Part shown: piece after piece, positions 35,495-44,422 of the stretch
Layout: every line of letters begins with the position of its first letter
How positions within the stretch are numbered: the first letter of the stretch is position 1
Assembly: GCA_034717695.1 (NCBI GenBank)
Contig: JAYELS010000005.1
Span: forward strand, 319,586-383,585
Origin: NAT127 sp034717695
Lineage (GTDB): Bacteria > Pseudomonadota > Gammaproteobacteria > Pseudomonadales > Porticoccaceae
Direction: 5' to 3'
DNA length: 64,000 nucleotides
Program-made: the position numbers and the translations under genes
The notes under the pieces: generated by a model
Databases searched by the model: none
Told to the model about the DNA's origin: nothing
The model's input: the letters and a program-made list of their open reading frames with translations, nothing else

Positions 35495-36547
35495 CTAGAG
35501 CCATTGCAGCGTCGGTTCATTGAACGCCGCCAACTGCTCACGCAGTTCGAGGATATGGTCCCCCCAGTAGCGCGCGGTGTTGAACCAGGGAAAGGCCCGG
35601 GGAAAGGCCGGGTCGTCCCAGCGCCGCGCCAGCCAGGCGCTGAAGTACATCAGCCGCAGGGCGCGAAACGCCTCGATCCAGCGCAGCTGGCGGTGCTCGA
35701 AGTCGTGAAATTCGCTGTAGCCGTCGAGGATCTCCCCCAGCTGCGCCTGCTGGCGGTGGCGCTCGCCACAGAGCAGCATCCAGATATCCTGGACCGCCGG
35801 CGCCATGCGGGCATCGTCGAAGTCGACGAAGTTGGGCAGCTCGTCCCGCCACAGGATATTGCCCGGGTGGCAGTCGCCGTGGACGCGGATGTAGTCCGCC
35901 GCGGTCAGGGTGGCGAGGGATTCCCGCACCGCCGCCAGCAGCTCGTCGGTCACCGAGCGGTGCACCGGGGCGAGATCCCGGGGCACGAAATGGGCCGCCA
36001 CGAAGGCCACGCTCTCGTCGCCGAAACTGCCGGCGTCGATGGCCGGGCGGTGGACGAAGGGCTCGACGCCCCCCACCCGGTGGATGCGGCCGAGAAACTT
36101 GCCGAGGGTGTGGAGGTTGTCGAGGTTGTCCAGCTCCGGGGCATGGCCGCCGCGACGGGGGTAGAGGGCGAAGCGAAAGCCCTCGCAATGGCCGAGGCTG
36201 GCGCCGCCGTGAGCGCCGTCGAGGCGCAGGGGCGCCACCACCGGCAGCTCCTGCTCCACCAGGGCGAAGCAGAACTGGTGCTCCTCGCCGATCTGTTCAT
36301 CGCTCCAGCGCTCGGGGCGGTAGAACTTGGCGATCAGCGGCGGGGAATCCTCGATGCCCACCTGGTAGACGCGGTTTTCGTAGCTGTTGAGGGCGAAGAA
36401 ACGGCCATCGCACAGGAACCCGGCGCTCTCCACCGCCGCCATGATCAGCTCCGGGCTCAGCCGGTCGAAGGGGTGCCCGGCGGGCGGGCCGCCCCGGTCG
36501 GCGCCCTGCCCGCTGTCGTCCAGGGCCACGTTGCCATCGGCGTCCAT
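35495..36547 (-). CDS. srkA: SrkA/YihE-like stress response serine/threonine kinase
   Basis: A 350-residue choline-kinase-fold protein kinase. Start ATG 36547 overlaps the stop of the FAH gene (TGATG). It opens with an extra acidic N-terminus, then HPFDRLSPELIMAAVESAGF, RFFALNSYENRVYQVGIED and IAKFYRPERWS (the ATP-lysine region). The catalytic motifs are HGDCHPGNILW and VDFDDARMAP. E. coli SrkA (about 328 residues) phosphorylates proteins and limits MazF-linked death under stress. The assignment rests on these motifs. Confidence 0.92.
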   Translation of the reverse strand: MDADGNVALDDSGQGADRGGPPAGHPFDRLSPELIMAAVESAGFLCDGRFFALNSYENRVYQVGIEDSPPLIAKFYRPERWSDEQIGEEHQFCFALVEQELPVVAPLRLDGAHGGASLGHCEGFRFALYPRRGGHAPELDNLDNLHTLGKFLGRIHRVGGVEPFVHRPAIDAGSFGDESVAFVAAHFVPRDLAPVHRSVTDELLAAVRESLATLTAADYIRVHGDCHPGNILWRDELPNFVDFDDARMAPAVQDIWMLLCGERHRQQAQLGEILDGYSEFHDFEHRQLRWIEAFRALRLMYFSAWLARRWDDPAFPRAFPWFNTARYWGDHILELREQLAAFNEPTLQWL

Positions 36548-37227
36548 CAGCGGTACACCACGGTGGTATCCACCGCCAACAGGCCCGGCAGCTCGGCCCG
36601 CAGGCTGTCGCCATCGGCGAGGGCGCCGACCCCCTCCGGAGTGCCGGTAAGCACCACATCCCCCGGCACCAGGGTGAAGTAGGCGCTGATCCGGCACAGC
36701 AGGTCGAGGATCGGAAAGAGCATCTGCCCGCTGTCGCCGTGCTGGGCCTCGACCCCGTTGCGCACCAGGCGCAGGTGAATGGCATCGAGGTCCAGCCCGC
36801 CGGCGGGCACGAAAGGGGACAGCCCGCAGGAGCCGTCGAAGGCCTTGGCCTTCTCCCAGGGCTGGCCCTCGGCCTTCAGCCGGTCCTGCAGCTCCCTGAG
36901 GGTGAGATCAAGGGCGACCCCGATGCCGGCGATGGCCTCCCGGGCCGCGTCCGGCGCCGCCTCGGTCAGGGTCTTTCCGATCAGCACGCTGATCTCGGTT
37001 TCGTAGTGGCAGGGCTGGAAACGCCTGGCAATCACCAGGGGCTGCTCCAGGGCCACCAGGGCGGTGGCGGGCTTGATGAACAACAGCGGCTCATCGGGAA
37101 TGGGGTTGCCCAGCTCCCGGGCGTGGGCGGCGTAATTGCGCCCCACGCACACCACCTTGCCCGGCCCCCGCAAAAAGGGGCGGCCATCGATGAAGCGGTG
37201 GCGGTAAACGGCCTCAGAAGAGAGCAT
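36547..37227 (-). CDS. Fumarylacetoacetate hydrolase family protein
   Basis: A 226-residue FAH-fold enzyme. Motifs are GKVVCVGRNYAAHARELGN, EPLLFIKPATAL, the metal-binding HYETEISVLIG, KAFDGSCGLSPF and LTGTPEGVGAL. Relatives such as YcgM/YcgM-like act as acylpyruvate hydrolases or oxaloacetate decarboxylases in aromatic or carbon metabolism, needing a divalent ion. The ATG 37227 start overlaps the upstream DUF4870 gene by 14 bases; ATG 37245 is an alternative. Confidence 0.9.
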   Translation of the reverse strand: MLSSEAVYRHRFIDGRPFLRGPGKVVCVGRNYAAHARELGNPIPDEPLLFIKPATALVALEQPLVIARRFQPCHYETEISVLIGKTLTEAAPDAAREAIAGIGVALDLTLRELQDRLKAEGQPWEKAKAFDGSCGLSPFVPAGGLDLDAIHLRLVRNGVEAQHGDSGQMLFPILDLLCRISAYFTLVPGDVVLTGTPEGVGALADGDSLRAELPGLLAVDTTVVYR

Positions 37228-37591
37228 CGGGCAGTTCCTTGCCATCGCTGTAGGCCAGCCAGCCCTTGATGATCCGGTAGATGTACCACACCACCATGGC
37301 CAGCAGGATCAGCACGCCAATGCCGACGATCATCAGCACAAAGCCGATCAGCGACCCGATCAGGGTGTACCAGAAGGTCTTGATCTGCCAGTCGACATGG
37401 GAGGCAAGCCAGGTGCCCCGCACCTCGTCCCGCTTGAGGTAATTGATGATCACCCCGGCGATGCTGGTGATGCCCACCACAAAGCTCAGGGCCTGGAGGA
37501 TATAGACGATCAGCACGGTGTTCTTCTGCTGGTCGGTGACGGTGACGGCGCCAGAAGTGGGCTCGGGGGAAGTCGCGGGCTGGTTGTCCAT
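37214..37591 (-). CDS. DUF4870-like small membrane protein
   Basis: A 125-residue protein with a soluble N-terminus and three hydrophobic segments (TVLIVYILQALSFVVGITSIAGVIINYL; FWYTLIGSLIGFVLMIVGIGVLILLAMVVWYIYRIIKG). DWQIKTFWYTLI and GWLAYSDGK mark the COG3671/DUF4870 type of small transmembrane proteins, function unknown. It heads an overlapping run with the FAH and SrkA-like genes. The 162-bp upstream stretch contains a 7-bp inverted repeat (CGTACCC/GGGTACG, 37716-37736) just beyond the next SDR stop. Confidence 0.8.
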   Translation of the reverse strand: MDNQPATSPEPTSGAVTVTDQQKNTVLIVYILQALSFVVGITSIAGVIINYLKRDEVRGTWLASHVDWQIKTFWYTLIGSLIGFVLMIVGIGVLILLAMVVWYIYRIIKGWLAYSDGKELPDALF

Positions 37592-37753
37592 GGTGTCGCC
37601 TCAGTGTGCGGGGAAGGATGGGATACGGGCCGATACTACCACCAATCCCCGACGGGGGGCGGTGGCTCTGCGGTGACAGGCCCCCGACGCTGCACCCCTT
37701 TGGGCGCGCCCATTCCGTACCCCGGTGACGGGTACGAACGGGGCGGTAGTGGG

Positions 37754-38476
37754 TCAGGGGGCGGCGCTGTAGCGACGCAGCACCTCGGTATCGCCGATAA
37801 TGGATTCCACCGGGCCGCGCTCCCGGGCCATGGCCCACAACCGCTCCGCCACCTGTTCGGCGGTCATCAGCGACAGGCCCTTGGCGCTGCGGCCCTGCTC
37901 CCGCCCCGGGGGAACCACCAGCCCGGCGATGGACAGGATGCCCACGTGGATGCCCTCCGGGGCCAGATCCTGGTGCAGCACCCGGGCGTAGTTGAGGCTG
38001 GCTCCCGCCGCCACCCCAAAGCTGGCGGTGAAGGGCACCGGAAACTGGGCCGAGGCGGCGGTGGTGAAGAGGATCGCCGCGCCCTCCCGGCCCACCATGG
38101 CGGGCAGCGCGGCGTTGACGGCGGTGATGGCCCCGAGCACGCAGATATCCAGGTGGTACTGCTCGTTGTCCGCGGTCATCGCCCGGGGCGAGCGCAGATT
38201 TTCGCTGGTGCCGGTGGGGCTGTACTCCAGTACATCGATGGCGCCGAAACGGGCGATGGCCTGCTTGAGGGCGGAGGCAAGACCCGTCCGGTCGCGCACG
38301 TCGGCAGGAAATGCCGCGGCCTCGATACCCTGGGCGGCAAGATCGCCCACCATGGCGTCGAGCCTCTCGCCGTTGCGGGCGATCAGCCCCACCCGAAACC
38401 CCTCGCGCCCAAAGCGCTCCGCCACCGCCCGGCCCACGCCGGGGCCCGCGCCCACCACCACCAGGGTCTTTGCCAT
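37754..38476 (-). CDS. SDR family oxidoreductase (non-classical active site)
   Basis: A 240-residue SDR-fold protein with cofactor loop GAGPGVGRAVAERFG and LIARNGERLDAM. Instead of a clear YxxxK it has SFGVAAGASLNYARVLHQDL after a TTAASAQFP strand, suggesting a divergent or inactive catalytic centre. ATG 38476 follows AAAGGAG by 8 bases. Substrate unknown. Confidence 0.85.
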   Translation of the reverse strand: MAKTLVVVGAGPGVGRAVAERFGREGFRVGLIARNGERLDAMVGDLAAQGIEAAAFPADVRDRTGLASALKQAIARFGAIDVLEYSPTGTSENLRSPRAMTADNEQYHLDICVLGAITAVNAALPAMVGREGAAILFTTAASAQFPVPFTASFGVAAGASLNYARVLHQDLAPEGIHVGILSIAGLVVPPGREQGRSAKGLSLMTAEQVAERLWAMARERGPVESIIGDTEVLRRYSAAP

Positions 38477-38559
38477 GGGGAAATCTCCTTTGCTGTCGAT
38501 GCCGAACGCCATGGTGAACCAGGGGCCATGACAACCACAAGGGGCAACGGCCCCCGGCC

Positions 38560-40479
38560 CTAGGGCGTTGCGCGATCGATAAGCCGCTGAACCTGTCGCC
38601 AGTCCACCAACTTGAAGTTCTGCGGCTCCTCCGGCATGCGGTTGCGGCCGTCCTGCACCACCAGCACACCCTCGGGGTAGCCGGGCAGCGCCGCGGATGT
38701 CACCGCCAGGCCGTCGGTCTCCGACACGCCATCCACCCCCGCCGCCAGATTGGCGCCGATGGTGAAGTGGGCGAGGCGCGGGTAGCCCGGCGAGAGGCCG
38801 TACACCAGGTAGCTGTCGTTGCCCTGGCTGGATACCACCAGGTAGTTGCGCCCGGCGCCGGCGTAAACATCCATGCCTTCCACATCCGCCACTAGAACCC
38901 CGTCGACGCTGAGGATCTTGCGGGGTGGGCCGGCGTCCGGCTCGACCCCGGCCCGCCAGATCCCGGCCCTTTCCTCCCCCATGTAGATCACCCCGGCCAG
39001 GGGGTCAACGGCACAGCCCTCCGGCTGGCTGGGCAGGGCGAATTCCCGCACCCGCTCCCCGCGCACGCCATCGCTGGCAGTGACCCGATACTGCTGGTAG
39101 CGACCATCGGTATCGTTGACGAACACATAGTCGCCACTCCCCGACTGGGTCATGCACAGGCCGTAGACCTCACCAAGGCCGGTGTCGATATCTCCCAGGT
39201 GATGGACCCTGGCCCGGGCATCGATGGTAAACAGGGCGATGCTGTTGAGGGTGCGGTTGCTCGCCGCCAGCAGCGGCTGCCGGCGGCCGTTGACGGTGGT
39301 GTCGGCAATCAGGTCGACATTGTTGAGGCGGCCGATATCGAGGGACTGGCGCAGGTGGCCGTCCAGGTTGTAGACCTTCAGCCCCTCCCGCTTGTCGGTG
39401 CCGATGATCAGGCTGCGCCCGGGGTTGCGGGGATCGACCCAGATGACCGGGTCGTCGGCGGCGTCGCCAAAACGGGCGACGGCGGCGGTCTCCGCACCGG
39501 GAAGGACGCGGGCGACAGCGGCGGCCGGCGCGGCGGAGACCGGCGCGGGCAGCGCCAGGGCGGCGTGCCGGTAGCTGTCGCTGTCCTCGTCGAAGAACGC
39601 GAGCATCAGGCCGCCCCCCCGCCGTGCCAGGGCCAGGGTCTTGGCCCCCTCGATGCCGTCGAGGGCATGGCTGGCCACCAGGCCGTCGGCGGTGTAGCGC
39701 TGGAGCAGGGCCGGGTCGGCGCTCATCACCCACAGCTCCCCGCTGTCGACGATGGCCAGGTCCAGCACCTCGCCGCCGAGACTGCCGTGGGGCGCCGCCA
39801 GGGCCACCGGCTCGCGGGTGGCATCGGTTTCCGCCTCGGCCCGGTAGCGCCACACCCCCAGGGATTCCTCGGCGATATAGAGGGCGCCTGCGCTGTCGTC
39901 CACCGCGCAGGCCTGGGCGTCCGGCACGCCCACGAAGCCGCGCACGGCAATGTCGACAAGGGCCCCGGCGCCGCCATCGTGGATGATCCGCTGCCACACC
40001 ATGCCCCGGGCATCCACGGCAAACAGGGAGACATGGCCATCCCGGGGGTCCCGGTTCAGGCATTGGGTTTCCGGCAGGGCGCTGGCGCTCTCCACCCGCG
40101 ACAGCTCCCTCAGGCTGTCGGCGGCCTGATCGAGGGCGAACAGCACAATGGCGCCGGAATTCTTGTCGATGGCACTGACCAGGGTGACGGCCTCGCCGTC
40201 GATGACGATCCGGTCGCGGGCGTCCAGGGCCTCGAAATTGCCCCTGGCAAGGGTGCGGCCACTGCCGTTCCCCTCCACCAGGATCAACCCCTCATTGGCA
40301 CCGGTCACCAGCCAGGTGTCGACGCGCCCGGGCACCGCCAGGATGTCCTCCCCCTTGAGGCCCGGCGCCCCGTGGAGCGGTGCCGTGGCGAGGGGGGGTG
40401 GCGTGTCGGCGCCGGGGCCAGCCTGGGCAGGGGCGGCGAGGGAGAGGGCGGCTAGGGACAGGACGGCTAGGGATTTCAT
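38560..40479 (-). CDS. Secreted beta-propeller phytase with two propeller domains
   Basis: A 639-residue protein with a signal peptide (MKSLAVLSLAALSLAAPAQA). The C-terminal half (about 325-639) is a full beta-propeller phytase: DDPVIWVDP with paired Asp342-343 and SLIIGTDKREGLKVYNLDG, NNVDLI, GLCMTQSG-YVFVNDTDG, EGCAVDP-GVIYMGEE and EGMDVYAGAGRNYLVVSSQGNDSYLVYG. The N-terminal half is a second, degenerate propeller, as in dual-domain phytases, where it helps degrade InsP intermediates. It would release phosphate from phytate outside the inner membrane. It lies 94 bases after a TonB receptor gene. Confidence 0.93.
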   Translation of the reverse strand: MKSLAVLSLAALSLAAPAQAGPGADTPPPLATAPLHGAPGLKGEDILAVPGRVDTWLVTGANEGLILVEGNGSGRTLARGNFEALDARDRIVIDGEAVTLVSAIDKNSGAIVLFALDQAADSLRELSRVESASALPETQCLNRDPRDGHVSLFAVDARGMVWQRIIHDGGAGALVDIAVRGFVGVPDAQACAVDDSAGALYIAEESLGVWRYRAEAETDATREPVALAAPHGSLGGEVLDLAIVDSGELWVMSADPALLQRYTADGLVASHALDGIEGAKTLALARRGGGLMLAFFDEDSDSYRHAALALPAPVSAAPAAAVARVLPGAETAAVARFGDAADDPVIWVDPRNPGRSLIIGTDKREGLKVYNLDGHLRQSLDIGRLNNVDLIADTTVNGRRQPLLAASNRTLNSIALFTIDARARVHHLGDIDTGLGEVYGLCMTQSGSGDYVFVNDTDGRYQQYRVTASDGVRGERVREFALPSQPEGCAVDPLAGVIYMGEERAGIWRAGVEPDAGPPRKILSVDGVLVADVEGMDVYAGAGRNYLVVSSQGNDSYLVYGLSPGYPRLAHFTIGANLAAGVDGVSETDGLAVTSAALPGYPEGVLVVQDGRNRMPEEPQNFKLVDWRQVQRLIDRATP

Positions 40480-40573
40480 GGTATCTCCGTGAAGGGCAAC
40501 AAGGGGTGCGGCACAACGGCCAACGCGCCGACCTTCCCGGGCCGGCGCGCTGGGGGTTGCGAGGCTCGGCCCG

Positions 40574-42889
40574 TTAGAACGCGTAGCGGGCGGTCAGGCG
40601 GAAGATCGGGCCGGCTTCCTCGGATTCGAGCTCGTACTCGTCGAAATCCCTGGCCAGCTGATCCTCGATGCTGTCGAACTTGTTGAAGATTTCATCCTTG
40701 GAGCCGTCCAGCAGGTTGGAGCCGACGAAACGCAGGGTGAGGGACTGCCAGCGCTTCTCGACGAAAATCTCCAGGTCGGCATCGTACATGGTGGTGACTT
40801 CCTCCCCGAGAATCCTGCCGTAGGCGTCGCCCTGCTCCCGGTATGTGACACCCATGGCCATCCCCAGGGAAGGAATATCCTGGATCAGGCCCAGGTTGTA
40901 CACCCACCTGGACTGGTCGTTGAAGCGGCGATCGCCGAACAGATCCTCGATGTCGCTATCGAGGTAGGTGTAGTTGGCGAAGATGCCGGTGTCGGCGAGG
41001 CCGATGATGGCAAGGGGCGCGGACAGGTCGAGCTCGACCCCGCGCACCCAGCCGTCGCCGACATTATCGGCCCTGTAGACGAAGTACCCCGGGCCCTCGG
41101 AGCCCTCCTCCCCGGTGTTGGCCAGCTCGATCAGGTTCTCCACATCCCGATAGAAGAAGTTGATGCCGGCGATACCCTGGTCACCGAGCATGCGCTCGTA
41201 GCCGATATCCAGGCCCCAGGCGGATTCCGGCTCGAGATCGGGATTGCCCTGCAGATCGTTGTCGGCCACTTCCCCTTCCAGCAGGGCGGGCATGATCAGG
41301 TCGAAGTCCGGGCGGCGCACGGTGCGGGCGATGGAGGCGATGATCCGGTCGCTGTCGGTGAGGCTGTAGCGCAGGTGGGCGGAGGGCAGCAGAAAATCAT
41401 AGTCGGTGCTGGCGCCGCCGGTGCTCTGCTCGGGGCTGTTGTCGTCGATCTCCACATCGGTGGTCTCGTAGCGCAGACCCGCTTCCCACTGCAGGGCACC
41501 GGCATCGCCGCTCAGCATGGCGAACAGATCGGCGCGCTGCTCCTCGATGGTGTTGAGACCGCCGACGGCGGGCTCGAAGTCGGTGAGCAGGTTGGAGACC
41601 CGCAGGGGGGACTGGGCACCGAACTGATCCCAGCCCTGGGGCAGGGTGAGGTCGCGCTCGTCCTCCGCCACCCAAATGGCGGTGTCGCGCTCCTTGGTGA
41701 GCAGCAGGGCGCCGAATTCCAGTTCGGTGTCGGCGCCCAGATCGAACGATTGCGCCAGCTCGATGCCGTATTCCTCGTCCTCGATGTCCTGGCGGATGCG
41801 ACCTTCCTCGATCACCGCGATCTCGTCGCCGAAGTCGATTTCCGATTCCCGGTCGTCCAGGCGGTTGTCGAAATTGGCGGCGGTCAATTTGACCTTGGCC
41901 TCGCCGCCGAACAGGGGCCGGGAATAGCGACCGCTCAGGCTGTAGCTGGTCTCCTCGATGTCCTGGTGCTGCTGGTTGTCGGTTTCCAGGTTGCCGCCGG
42001 CGTTTTGCGGGCCGGAAATGGCACTGGGATCGTCGTATTCAAAGGAGCGCTCATCCTCGGTGCGATCGGTCTGGACCACCACCCCGGCGATGTTCAGTTC
42101 GCCGCCGTCATCGAAACGGACGCTGTAGTCGCCGTTGAAGGCGGTATCGGTGCTGTCGCGCACATCGGTCTGGTCTTCCCTGTTGTCGAAGTCCTCGGCG
42201 GCGTAATCGGGGTTGTTTTCCGGAGAGTCGCCGTAGCGGATGCTGCTCTTTTCCTTGGGGTTGTAGCGGCCCTGGCGATCGAGACCCACCACCAGTCGCC
42301 CAGGGCCCACCTCGCCGCCCCACACCGCCGCCAGGCTTTCGGTCAATTCATCGTCGTCGACGTAATTGCCGCCCACCTTGAAATAGGCCCCGTCCAGGCT
42401 GTAGCTGTCCCGCAACACCACATTGATGGCGCCGGCAACGCCATCCGCGGAGCGATTGGCGCTGCTGCTGCGCACCACTTCCACACGCTCGATCAATTCC
42501 GCCGGGATGCGGTCCATCAGGAAGGAGCGGTCATTGCCGATGCCCGGCACCCGCTCGCCGTTGATCAGAATCTGCGTGTAGCCGGGGGCCAGGCCCCGCA
42601 GGCGGGCGCCGTCGGATTCGGTGACGTCCGACAGGAAGGTGACGCTGGGCACCCGCTTGAGGGCGTCCCCGGCACTGGCGGGTTCGAAGCGCTCGAAATA
42701 CTGGCGGTCGTAGTCCAGCACCGGCTTGATCTCGTCGGCCCTGTTGCGGTAGCCGATGTCGCCGTACACCACCAGCTCCTCGATATTTTTCACGGTGGCG
42801 GTCTGTTGCTGCGCCAGCGCGCCGCTGGCGGCGACGGCGATGGCGCTGGAGATCAGCAGTGGCAGTAATTTTTTCTTGGTAGTGATCAT
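40574..42889 (-). CDS. TonB-dependent receptor paired with phytase
   Basis: A 771-residue outer-membrane receptor. The signal peptide is MITTKKKLLPLLISSAIAVAASGALAQ, followed by a TonB-box-like stretch (NIEELVVYGD) and the plug motif RVPSVTFLSDVTESDGARLRG, ILINGERVPG, IERVEVVRSSSANRSADGVAGAINVVL. A strongly acidic barrel ends in RLTARYAF (terminal Phe). The neighbourhood suggests it imports phytate or inositol phosphates; the many acidic loop residues could fit a Ca-phytate or other complex. It lies between a PhoX-like phosphatase and a phytase in one minus-strand run. Confidence 0.93.
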   Translation of the reverse strand: MITTKKKLLPLLISSAIAVAASGALAQQQTATVKNIEELVVYGDIGYRNRADEIKPVLDYDRQYFERFEPASAGDALKRVPSVTFLSDVTESDGARLRGLAPGYTQILINGERVPGIGNDRSFLMDRIPAELIERVEVVRSSSANRSADGVAGAINVVLRDSYSLDGAYFKVGGNYVDDDELTESLAAVWGGEVGPGRLVVGLDRQGRYNPKEKSSIRYGDSPENNPDYAAEDFDNREDQTDVRDSTDTAFNGDYSVRFDDGGELNIAGVVVQTDRTEDERSFEYDDPSAISGPQNAGGNLETDNQQHQDIEETSYSLSGRYSRPLFGGEAKVKLTAANFDNRLDDRESEIDFGDEIAVIEEGRIRQDIEDEEYGIELAQSFDLGADTELEFGALLLTKERDTAIWVAEDERDLTLPQGWDQFGAQSPLRVSNLLTDFEPAVGGLNTIEEQRADLFAMLSGDAGALQWEAGLRYETTDVEIDDNSPEQSTGGASTDYDFLLPSAHLRYSLTDSDRIIASIARTVRRPDFDLIMPALLEGEVADNDLQGNPDLEPESAWGLDIGYERMLGDQGIAGINFFYRDVENLIELANTGEEGSEGPGYFVYRADNVGDGWVRGVELDLSAPLAIIGLADTGIFANYTYLDSDIEDLFGDRRFNDQSRWVYNLGLIQDIPSLGMAMGVTYREQGDAYGRILGEEVTTMYDADLEIFVEKRWQSLTLRFVGSNLLDGSKDEIFNKFDSIEDQLARDFDEYELESEEAGPIFRLTARYAF

Positions 42890-42937
42890 GGTTACTCCGT
42901 TGTGAGCCGGGTTGTGAGTTCGCCTGGTCGGCGGATA

Positions 42938-44215
42938 TCAGGTATCGATGAAAAAGGGGCCCCGAATTTCGTAGATGCGGCCGTCATCGGGGGTGCCGGC
43001 AACGCCGTTCTGGGAGCTGAAGTAGAGCCGGCTGCCGTCGGGGCTGAACGCCGGGCCACAGATTTCCGAGCCCTCGTGACCAAGCACGTTGACCAGTTCA
43101 AAGGGCTCGAGGCCGGCGCCCACCACCACGATGCGCATGGCGGCGCCGTCCTCCGCCACCAGGACGTCGCCGCCGGCGGACACCGTGAGGTTGTCCACGT
43201 CGGCGATGGCCGGGTCGAACACGCCGTCGCGTTCCCGGTCGTAGAGCAGATCCAGCGCCTGGGTCTGGGTATCCAGTGCCCACACCCGGTTGTCGCCCTT
43301 GGTGGTGAAGTAGACGACGCCGTCGTGGTACCAGCAGCCCTCGCCGCCGTTGAAGCGGGTGGCGCCAGCCACCTGGAAGCGGGTGGGCGTGTCGCCGGCG
43401 GCCGGCCGCGGGGTGGGATTGGCCAGCCCCTGCCAACGCACCTGCCGGGTGTCCCGGGGGGCGCCGCCGACCACCGCGACCTGGAGTTGCCCGCGGGTCA
43501 GGTCCAGTGGGGCCCCTGGGGTGCGGATGTCGGGCACGAAGCGGTAGAGATTGCCGTCCACCTCGTCCTCGGTGAGGTAAACGTGGCCGTGGACAGGGTC
43601 CACCGCCGCGGCCTCATGCTTGAATATCCCCAACGCCGGGCGGGGAATGGCCGGGCGCAGGCCCTCGGGGTCGCACTCGAGGACGCGGCCGTCGGCAATT
43701 TCCTCGCAGGTCAGCCAGCTGCCCCAGGGGGTGGGGCCGCCGGCGCAATTGTTGGTGGTGCCGGTGCAGATGGCATAGCTGTCCACCACCTCCCCCCGAG
43801 GGTTAAAGCGCAGCGCCCCGACGCCGCCGGCGCCCGGGGAGGCAATCTCGGCATTGGAGACATAGACCCAGCCACCGTCCGCCATGGGAAAGGTGGCACC
43901 GCCATCCGGCTCGTTGTGCCAGCGGTAGTCACTGCCCGGCGCGGCGCGCTCGCCGCTGCGGGCCAGCAGGCGCGCCGAAAATCCCCTGGGAATCAGCATG
44001 CGGGTCTCGGGGTCCCCGACCACCGCCGCCTCGTGGAGGCTGTGGGCCAGATTGGCGATGTTGCTGCGCCGCCGAAGCCCCGGGGCCGCCACCTGGGGCG
44101 GTCGGCTGGCGCCAAACAGGGACGGCCCCACGGCGAGCAGGCCGGCGGCCAGGGCCAGGTTGCGCAACATGTCGCGGCGGGATTGGTGGTGATCGTTCAC
44201 GGGTTCGACATCCAT
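42938..44215 (-). CDS. PhoX family (DUF839) phosphatase, Tat-exported
   Basis: A 425-residue protein with a twin-arginine signal (SRRDMLRNLALAAGLLAVG). PhoX signature elements are present: TPWGSWLTCEE, FKHEAAAVDPVHGHVYLTED, FNGGEGCWYHDGVVYFTTKGDNRVW, DNLTVSAGGDVLVAEDG and GSEICGPAFSPDGSRLYFSSQN. PhoX enzymes are Ca/Fe-dependent phosphatases releasing phosphate from many esters, often induced by phosphate starvation. This is a short member. No Pho box is evident in the 207-bp upstream gap. It is 48 bases upstream of the TonB receptor. Confidence 0.9.
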   Translation of the reverse strand: MDVEPVNDHHQSRRDMLRNLALAAGLLAVGPSLFGASRPPQVAAPGLRRRSNIANLAHSLHEAAVVGDPETRMLIPRGFSARLLARSGERAAPGSDYRWHNEPDGGATFPMADGGWVYVSNAEIASPGAGGVGALRFNPRGEVVDSYAICTGTTNNCAGGPTPWGSWLTCEEIADGRVLECDPEGLRPAIPRPALGIFKHEAAAVDPVHGHVYLTEDEVDGNLYRFVPDIRTPGAPLDLTRGQLQVAVVGGAPRDTRQVRWQGLANPTPRPAAGDTPTRFQVAGATRFNGGEGCWYHDGVVYFTTKGDNRVWALDTQTQALDLLYDRERDGVFDPAIADVDNLTVSAGGDVLVAEDGAAMRIVVVGAGLEPFELVNVLGHEGSEICGPAFSPDGSRLYFSSQNGVAGTPDDGRIYEIRGPFFIDT

Positions 44216-44422
44216 GGCGGCGCCGGGGGCACCTGGGGGAATTGTCGGCGAGGGGAACTCCCAGCGGGCCGGTCAGCCGTGGGTAGCCTGTCGCCACCGG
44301 TTCAATGGCGGCAGAGGGTAGGGAGCAAAAGTGTCAGCAATAAGGCGGATTGATGATGAAATCGCGAAGCCGGCCAGCGCCCCGGCGGGGGCGCAAATGC
44401 CCCGCCGCGATCATCGCCAGGC

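Noticed and set aside
32924..36682. 1252-codon open frame on the plus strand opposite ydbH and the kinase gene
   Set aside because: High-GC shadow frame; translation is low-complexity Gly/Arg/Gln/Pro, whereas the minus strand encodes recognised families.
37716..37736. CGTACCC/GGGTACG hairpin as terminator for the SDR gene
   Set aside because: Only a 7-bp stem and no T-run; too weak to call as a terminator.
44216..44422. Pho box before the PhoX-like gene
   Set aside because: No pair of TGTCA-type direct repeats in the coding orientation; only an isolated GTGTCA on the other strand.
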